Origin: DASZXJ01 sp035545895
GTDB taxonomy: Bacteria > Planctomycetota > Phycisphaerae > Tepidisphaerales > Tepidisphaeraceae
Length of the DNA stretch: 64,000 bases
Assembly (NCBI GenBank): GCA_035545895.1
Contig: DASZXJ010000030.1
Coordinates: forward strand, 1 to 64,000
Direction: 5' to 3'
The notes below the pieces were generated by a model. That model was given only the letters and a program-made list of their open reading frames with translations, made no database searches and was not told where the DNA came from. The translations under genes and the position numbers were made by a program. Numbering within the stretch: the first letter of the stretch is position 1; every line of letters starts with the position of its first letter. Of this stretch, positions 59,308 through 64,000 are shown in pieces.

Positions 59308-60378
59308 ATGCCCACGATTTCCCTTTATGATCCGACCGCGGCTGACGATGCATGGCATCGCGTTCACGCGCCAGGCGGATATGAGTGGTGGTATTTCGAC
59401 GCGGAAGACACGAAAAACAATCGGCAAATCGTCGCGATTTTTCTGGAAGGGTTTATATTTCATCCGGGATATTTGCGGGCGTATCACCGGTATCGAAGAC
59501 GACCGACCAGCGCCATTCCTCCCTTGCCGCGGGATTTTGCGTGTGTGTATTTCGTCGTTTACGAAGCCGGGAAAGTCGCCCATCAGTTCATGACGCAATA
59601 TCCGGCCAGATCGTTCACCGCCAAACCGAACGAGCCGTGGGTGGCAATCGGGCCCAATCGTTTCAACGTTGAAGAATCGATTCTGAAACTTCAGCTTCAG
59701 GGAACGGACTGGAAACTCACGGCCCTGGGTCCAAAGTTGCTGGAGAATCAGATCCTCACCGCCAGCCTGTCATTTGATTCGGCGATGCAAATGTCGTCGC
59801 ATCGGCGTGAATTTGTATCGAAGGATATCTCCGGCGGCGATCATCACTGGATCGTGACCAACCCGCTGTGCAGCGTAAGAGGCCGGATTGACTGCGCCGG
59901 CCGATCAATCGAATTCAACGGCAAAGGGTATCACGATCATAATTACGGCACCGCTCCGCTGGGGCCTGGCATCAAGCGATGGTTTTGGGGCAGGGTGCTG
60001 TTCGATGATTCCGTGGTCATGTTTCACATCGCCCAGCCTGTGGCACACCAATTGAAAGACGAAATTCATCTGCTGCTTGCAGATAGCGGCGGCATCACCG
60101 ACTTGCCGGTTTCACAGGTGCATGCCGATTGGTCGGCGCGCAGTAGCTGGATGTTGCCATATCCGAATTCAGTGGATTTTCCAGGAAAACTGCAATTATG
60201 GAATGCCGCTCTAATCGATTCGTCGCCGTTCTACTTGAGGCTGGCTTACGACGTTCGATTTGGTGACAAGACCGGCAAGGCGTTTTGTGAAGTCGCGTAT
60301 CCACATCGGCTGCGCTGGCCGATATTGGGAAGAATGATCGAAACGTCGATCGACAAACGCCCGCTCAAAGGGGATTGA
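59308..60378 (+). CDS. Carotenoid 1,2-hydratase-like protein (CrtC family)
   Basis: A 356-residue protein of the CrtC/AttH lipocalin-like family. GGYEWWYFDAEDTKNN at the N-terminus and GKGYHDHNYGTAPLGPG in the middle are its signatures, with FNGKGYHDH holding the probable active-site His/Asp residues. CrtC adds water to the C-1,2 double bond of acyclic carotenoids; homologues also include rebaudioside-like cyclases, so function is inferred from family and from the crtB gene six bases upstream. No signal peptide is obvious. It converges with a lipoprotein gene. Confidence 0.85.
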   Translation: MPTISLYDPTAADDAWHRVHAPGGYEWWYFDAEDTKNNRQIVAIFLEGFIFHPGYLRAYHRYRRRPTSAIPPLPRDFACVYFVVYEAGKVAHQFMTQYPARSFTAKPNEPWVAIGPNRFNVEESILKLQLQGTDWKLTALGPKLLENQILTASLSFDSAMQMSSHRREFVSKDISGGDHHWIVTNPLCSVRGRIDCAGRSIEFNGKGYHDHNYGTAPLGPGIKRWFWGRVLFDDSVVMFHIAQPVAHQLKDEIHLLLADSGGITDLPVSQVHADWSARSSWMLPYPNSVDFPGKLQLWNAALIDSSPFYLRLAYDVRFGDKTGKAFCEVAYPHRLRWPILGRMIETSIDKRPLKGD

Positions 60379-60393
60379 TTCAGAAGTTTCCGG

Positions 60394-61950
60394 TCAGGGT
60401 TGTTGTTCGATGGGTTCGAGGATGAAGATTCTGCCCGAGCCGGCGCTGATCTTTTCGCGTCCGTCACGAATTTCCATGCGACCATAGTCGAGGATGTAGA
60501 GCTTTCCATCGCCGCCGAATTTCACGTCAATCGGCCTTTCCAAGGCATCCACATTTCTGCCAAGCTTGCTGGCGGGAATTCCTTCGGTGTTATGGATGAA
60601 TTCCTCAGTGCGTTTGGTTTCCATGTCCACGCGAAGGATTTTTCTACCGATGTTTTCCTTTAGCGTCATGCCGCCGTTGGAGAGCGGCGCACGGTCGCCC
60701 ATTTGAGCGATAATCGCGCTGCCGCGAAAATCCTTAAAGCCTCCAACGCTGGGAACGAAATCGAGTTTCGCCGTTCCAGATAAAGAGGGGAAGATGCCGA
60801 AAACCAGTGTGTCGCGGTAAGCGACCGGATCAAACAGTTTACTGGCTGCGCGGTCGATCAGTGCCGACAATTCCGGATATCCGCTGCGACTGATCAATGC
60901 CGGTTCCTGAAAGAGCGGATCTGAAATGGGTTTTAGGTCTGCACTATAGTCGGGCCAGCCATACCAAGTATTTTGGATAACTTTCAGCAACACATCGGGA
61001 TCGAGCTTAACCGGTCGCGTGCCGCGAAGTTCCATCCCGTTATTAGTGGCATAGAGCAGGGAATATTCGTTGAATGCCAATCCGCGAGGCAGGCGAATGC
61101 CGTGAACTTCAACTCGCAGGTCGCCGCCTGTGGGAGAGATGGAGTAAATTGCGCTGGTTGGCTTGCCGTTGGGGGCTTCTTGAATTCGAAGGCGATTACT
61201 GATGCCAAACGGATGGAAGGGAGCGGTTCCCACATTATCGTCGCCACCGAAAAATCCAGCGTTCGGGTTGCGCGTGAAGAACTTGTAGCCGAGCAGTTTA
61301 ATCTCGACCGCTGGCAAATCGGAAAAGCTCGGGTGTTCGGTGATCCATGACCAGTTGTCGATCCCAACCACACCGCTGTTGGTGGCTGAGCCGAGGCCAA
61401 AATAAAGTCGTCCGGTTTTGGAATCGTAAGTGATGTCAGTCAGGCTGTAATCACCTTGGGCGGGCAGGTCCGCGACGACGGTGGAGATCGAGCCATCAAA
61501 TCCAACACAACTGACGACCCCTCGACCCTTGGCATCGCGATGGGTTACGAAGACGCGCCCCAGTGCGGCCACCATGCCGCCGATTGGGGAGTAGATTTCA
61601 CCGCGACCCGTGACATATTCGACGAGTGGAAGTTTTTGTCCGCGCGGGTAAACGTTGAAGAACGAGCCATCGGCCTTCCAGCCGTAGATGCGAGGCTGGT
61701 TGCCGCCATCGCCGCTTTCGGCCACAAGCGTCGAGCCTTTGTATGGGCCTTCGTCTTTGACGATGGTGATGGCGGATGGCGCGGTCAGTCCGAGTGCGGC
61801 TAATCGCAGGACATATCCGGCAGGAATTTCGACTAGTTTGCGGTCGATGATCGTGCGCGATTGCGGCGACAGCCACACCGGTCGGCTGATGCAACCTGCC
61901 ATCAGCAGCAGTGTCACCCCACACCAACCCAACCTCAATCCCTTACGCAT
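60394..61950 (-). CDS. Lipoprotein related to sugar/sorbosone dehydrogenases (six-bladed propeller)
   Basis: A 518-residue secreted lipoprotein. The signal peptide ends in LLLMAGC, a classic lipobox. The body contains beta-propeller features of the glucose/sorbosone dehydrogenase family: LRLAALGLTAPSAITIVKDE, VEVHGIRLPRGLAFNEY, LYATNNGMELRG and PIDVKFGGDGKLYILDYG. Known relatives oxidise sugars with PQQ; PQQ-binding residues were not identified here, so catalytic activity is uncertain. The ATG at 61950 has GGAG six bases upstream; the frame begins four codons earlier. mdh follows upstream in the same direction. Confidence 0.75.
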   Translation of the reverse strand: MRKGLRLGWCGVTLLLMAGCISRPVWLSPQSRTIIDRKLVEIPAGYVLRLAALGLTAPSAITIVKDEGPYKGSTLVAESGDGGNQPRIYGWKADGSFFNVYPRGQKLPLVEYVTGRGEIYSPIGGMVAALGRVFVTHRDAKGRGVVSCVGFDGSISTVVADLPAQGDYSLTDITYDSKTGRLYFGLGSATNSGVVGIDNWSWITEHPSFSDLPAVEIKLLGYKFFTRNPNAGFFGGDDNVGTAPFHPFGISNRLRIQEAPNGKPTSAIYSISPTGGDLRVEVHGIRLPRGLAFNEYSLLYATNNGMELRGTRPVKLDPDVLLKVIQNTWYGWPDYSADLKPISDPLFQEPALISRSGYPELSALIDRAASKLFDPVAYRDTLVFGIFPSLSGTAKLDFVPSVGGFKDFRGSAIIAQMGDRAPLSNGGMTLKENIGRKILRVDMETKRTEEFIHNTEGIPASKLGRNVDALERPIDVKFGGDGKLYILDYGRMEIRDGREKISAGSGRIFILEPIEQQP

Positions 61951-61989
61951 GGCCAACTCCATGGCGGATATGTGTTCCCGCCCGCGACG

Positions 61990-62973
61990 CTATTTTAACA
62001 TGTCCTTCACCGTGTCGCGCTCGCCGACAAGCTCGGCATTGGTGGCCGCGATCTTCTGCCTGGCAAAATCATCCATCGACAGTCCGCCGATTACTTCATA
62101 ACTGCCGGGCGTGGTTGTCTTTACGGGCATGCCCGCCCATACGTTCGGGTCGAATCCATACATGCCGTTGCTCTTTACCGCGATGCTGTGGACTTTACCC
62201 GGTGTCATCAGGTCGTGAACATGATCAACCAGGGCGTTGGCTGCGCTGGCGGCAGAGCTTGATCCGCGTGCCGCGATGATGGCAGCCCCTCGCTTGCCCA
62301 CCACATCGCAGAAGGTTGTCTTCAACCATTCATGATCGCTGATGACTTGCGGCACCGGCTTGCCGTTGATCTTCGCCAGATGAAACGCCGGGAACATCGT
62401 TGGGCTGTGGTTGCCGAGAATGTAAATATCGTTGACTGCGGTGAGGGGCACGCCGGCTTTTTTGGCGAGTTGCGTGCGGGCTCGGTTTTCGTCCAGTCGA
62501 ACCATCGCGGTGAATCGCTCGGGGCCCAGCCGTTTACACATGCTGGCGGCGATCATGCAATTGGTGTTGGCGGGGTTGCCGACGACCGCGACCCGCGCAT
62601 CATCAGCAGCGACCTTATCGATCACCTTGCCTTGCTCGATAAAGATTTTGCCGTTGTCCTTGAGCAGGTCGGCCCGTTCCATGCCCGGCCCGCGCGGCTT
62701 GGCGCCGACGAGCAACGACCAGTTGGCGTCTTTGAATGCGACATTCGGATCGCTGGTCAGAACCATGTTTTGCAGAAGCGGGAAAGCGCAGTCGTCCAAC
62801 TCCATGGCGACGCCTTCAAGGGCTTTCATCACCTTTTCGACCGGCACTTCGAGCAATTGCAGGATGACCGGCTGATCGGGCCCGAACATCTGGCCGGAGG
62901 CGATACGGAAGAGCAGGGCATAGCCGATTTGTCCTGCCGGGCCTGTCACCGCGACGCGAATGGGTTGCTTCAT
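61990..62973 (-). CDS. mdh: Malate dehydrogenase
   Basis: Interconverts malate and oxaloacetate with NAD. The 327-residue enzyme has VAVTGPAGQIGYALLFRIA (cofactor loop), GAKPRGPGMERADLL with the substrate-binding Arg, DENRARTQLAKKAG, and the catalytic His in GNHSPTMFP. It is of the long, cytosolic/Gram-negative type. With acnA and idh it gives three TCA enzymes in the window, unlinked. The lipoprotein gene follows 39 bases downstream in the same direction. Confidence 0.95.
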   Translation of the reverse strand: MKQPIRVAVTGPAGQIGYALLFRIASGQMFGPDQPVILQLLEVPVEKVMKALEGVAMELDDCAFPLLQNMVLTSDPNVAFKDANWSLLVGAKPRGPGMERADLLKDNGKIFIEQGKVIDKVAADDARVAVVGNPANTNCMIAASMCKRLGPERFTAMVRLDENRARTQLAKKAGVPLTAVNDIYILGNHSPTMFPAFHLAKINGKPVPQVISDHEWLKTTFCDVVGKRGAAIIAARGSSSAASAANALVDHVHDLMTPGKVHSIAVKSNGMYGFDPNVWAGMPVKTTTPGSYEVIGGLSMDDFARQKIAATNAELVGERDTVKDMLK

Positions 62974-63082
62974 CGATTGACCTCAAATAACGCAATTGAT
63001 TATGAGCAAAGCGCCTGCGGATTCAATTCCCGCCGGTTGCCGTGACTGTTCATCCTCATATTTCCTCCGCTACAATATCGCC

Positions 63083-64000
63083 ATGTACAGTATCCGCAAA
63101 AAAATCGGTCAAATTTCGGTCCTGATGCTGTTTCTCGTCGTTTCCGCGACCTGGGGAGCCTCGTTACAGCTTGAGCCGATCCAGTATGAAAAAGAGACGC
63201 TCGCCAACGGTCTGCGGGTGATCTATGCCCCGATGCATCAGGCGCCGGTCGTGCATGTTCGCGTGCTCTATCACGTTGGAAGCCGCGATGAGAATCCTCA
63301 GCGGCAGGGATTCGCACATATGTTTGAGCACATGATGTTCCGCGGCTCGGCGCACGTGCCGCCTGAACAGCACATGAAACTGATTGACGGCGTGGGCGGC
63401 GATTCCAACGCCTTCACCAGCTTCGATCAAACCACCTACGTCAACACCATCCCAAGCAACGCGGTTCAGATGGCGCTCTATCTCGAAGCCGACCGTATGG
63501 CCAGCTTTAAGGTCAATGACAATATTTTCCAGACCGAGCGAAAGGTGGTCGCGGAGGAATGGCGCATGCGCACCGCCAATCCTCCATTGGGAACGCTTGA
63601 ACAGGATTTTTTCAGGACCGCTTATAATGCGCACAGTTACCGGTGGACTCCAATTGGCGACATGGATCAGCTTCGACAGGCCAGCTCGGACGAACTGCAA
63701 CATTTCTTCAACACCTATTACGTTCCCAACAACGCCTGCCTGATCGTGGCGGGGGATATCGATGTTGCCAGGACCAAGCAATGGGTCGCCAGATATTTCG
63801 GCTGGATTCCAAAGGGTGGAGATGTCCCGCGCAAGATGCCGGCCGAGCCCGTGCAGAATCAGGCGCGTGAGCTGGTCGTCTATAAGCCCAACGTGCCGTT
63901 GACCAACGTTTACATGGGTTTTAAGACGACCGATTACAAGTCGGATGATCATTTTGCGCTGGGATTGCTTGGAGACATTCTCAGTTCCGGTCGAACCGGA
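63083..64000 (+). CDS. M16-family zinc peptidase, 3' end beyond the window
   Basis: The first 306 residues of a pitrilysin/insulinase-like peptidase, exported by a signal peptide (MYSIRKKIGQISVLMLFLVV). The inverted zinc motif is His79-Met-Phe-Glu82-His83 in GFAHMFEHMMFRGS; ERKVVAEEWRMR about 75 residues later supplies the third ligand. The remaining inactive M16C half and the C-terminus are beyond position 64000. M16 peptidases degrade or process periplasmic peptides; many occur as PqqL-like pairs. The ATG at 63083 starts before the signal peptide; no ribosome binding site is clear. Confidence 0.9.
   Translation, partial: MYSIRKKIGQISVLMLFLVVSATWGASLQLEPIQYEKETLANGLRVIYAPMHQAPVVHVRVLYHVGSRDENPQRQGFAHMFEHMMFRGSAHVPPEQHMKLIDGVGGDSNAFTSFDQTTYVNTIPSNAVQMALYLEADRMASFKVNDNIFQTERKVVAEEWRMRTANPPLGTLEQDFFRTAYNAHSYRWTPIGDMDQLRQASSDELQHFFNTYYVPNNACLIVAGDIDVARTKQWVARYFGWIPKGGDVPRKMPAEPVQNQARELVVYKPNVPLTNVYMGFKTTDYKSDDHFALGLLGDILSSGRTG

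Noticed and set aside
1..64000. CRISPR arrays, tRNA and rRNA genes, prophage clusters
   Set aside because: No regularly spaced direct repeats, no tRNA T-loop/acceptor pairs and no phage structural genes were seen on reading both strands; an automated search was not possible.

Overview
The window looks like chromosomal DNA of a planctomycete, most likely class Phycisphaerae. This is inferred from the gene content and not tested by any search. The clues are a complete mreB-mreC-mreD-PBP2-rodA cluster together with flagellin, Thr/Pro-rich tails in exported proteins, many HEAT, TPR and SpoIIE-phosphatase proteins, a repeat-flanked four-helix-bundle gene, and frequent short GC-rich palindromes between genes. 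Nearly all genes are housekeeping or general metabolism. No rRNA gene, tRNA gene or CRISPR array was seen.

Layout. 1-10 kb: 6-phosphogluconolactonase, two methyltransferases, a 2-hydroxyacid dehydrogenase, a ThuA-like protein and Cu/Zn-SOD pair, aconitase, a PilZ protein and an NAD-type isocitrate dehydrogenase. 10-13.5 kb: a small accessory region with mazEF, a frameshifted parE remnant, an IS1-like transposase and a hicB-hicA pair; a 19-bp exact inverted repeat (11072-11090 and 13434-13452) brackets most of it. 13.6-20.6 kb: SpoIIE-type phosphatase, TPR/O-GlcNAc-transferase-like protein, ACT protein, WecA/MraY-type transferase, and a ROK kinase divergent from a GntR/LacI hybrid regulator. 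20.8-27.2 kb: two small unknown genes, a eukaryote-type glycogen branching enzyme, lipB, an MBL hydrolase, a UDP-sugar dehydrogenase and a suppressor-of-fused-like protein. 27.3-33.8 kb: the elongasome operon, interrupted between mreB and mreC by a 432-bp inverted-repeat element. 34-44.7 kb: HEAT and TPR proteins, a GAF/SpoIIE phosphatase, then hydrolase - S41 protease - tsaD - nnrD, and a coiled-coil membrane protein.

44.8-64 kb: a BtuFCD-type uptake operon whose first gene starts inside an inverted repeat that encodes its signal peptide; a lone nuoC followed by a broken hicB; aldo/keto reductase, nadB, an acetyltransferase, RNase D, an FmdB-type zinc ribbon and flagellin; a short pheT lacking the N-terminal OB domain, followed by crtB and crtC homologues; a sugar-dehydrogenase-like lipoprotein, malate dehydrogenase, and an M16 peptidase cut by the window end.

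Central metabolism is well represented (aconitase, isocitrate and malate dehydrogenases, complex I subunit, lipoylation, NAD synthesis and repair). The most unusual material is at repeat scale: palindromic elements in intergenic regions, one inserted in frame in aconitase, one supplying a signal peptide, and one carrying a gene into the mreBCD operon.
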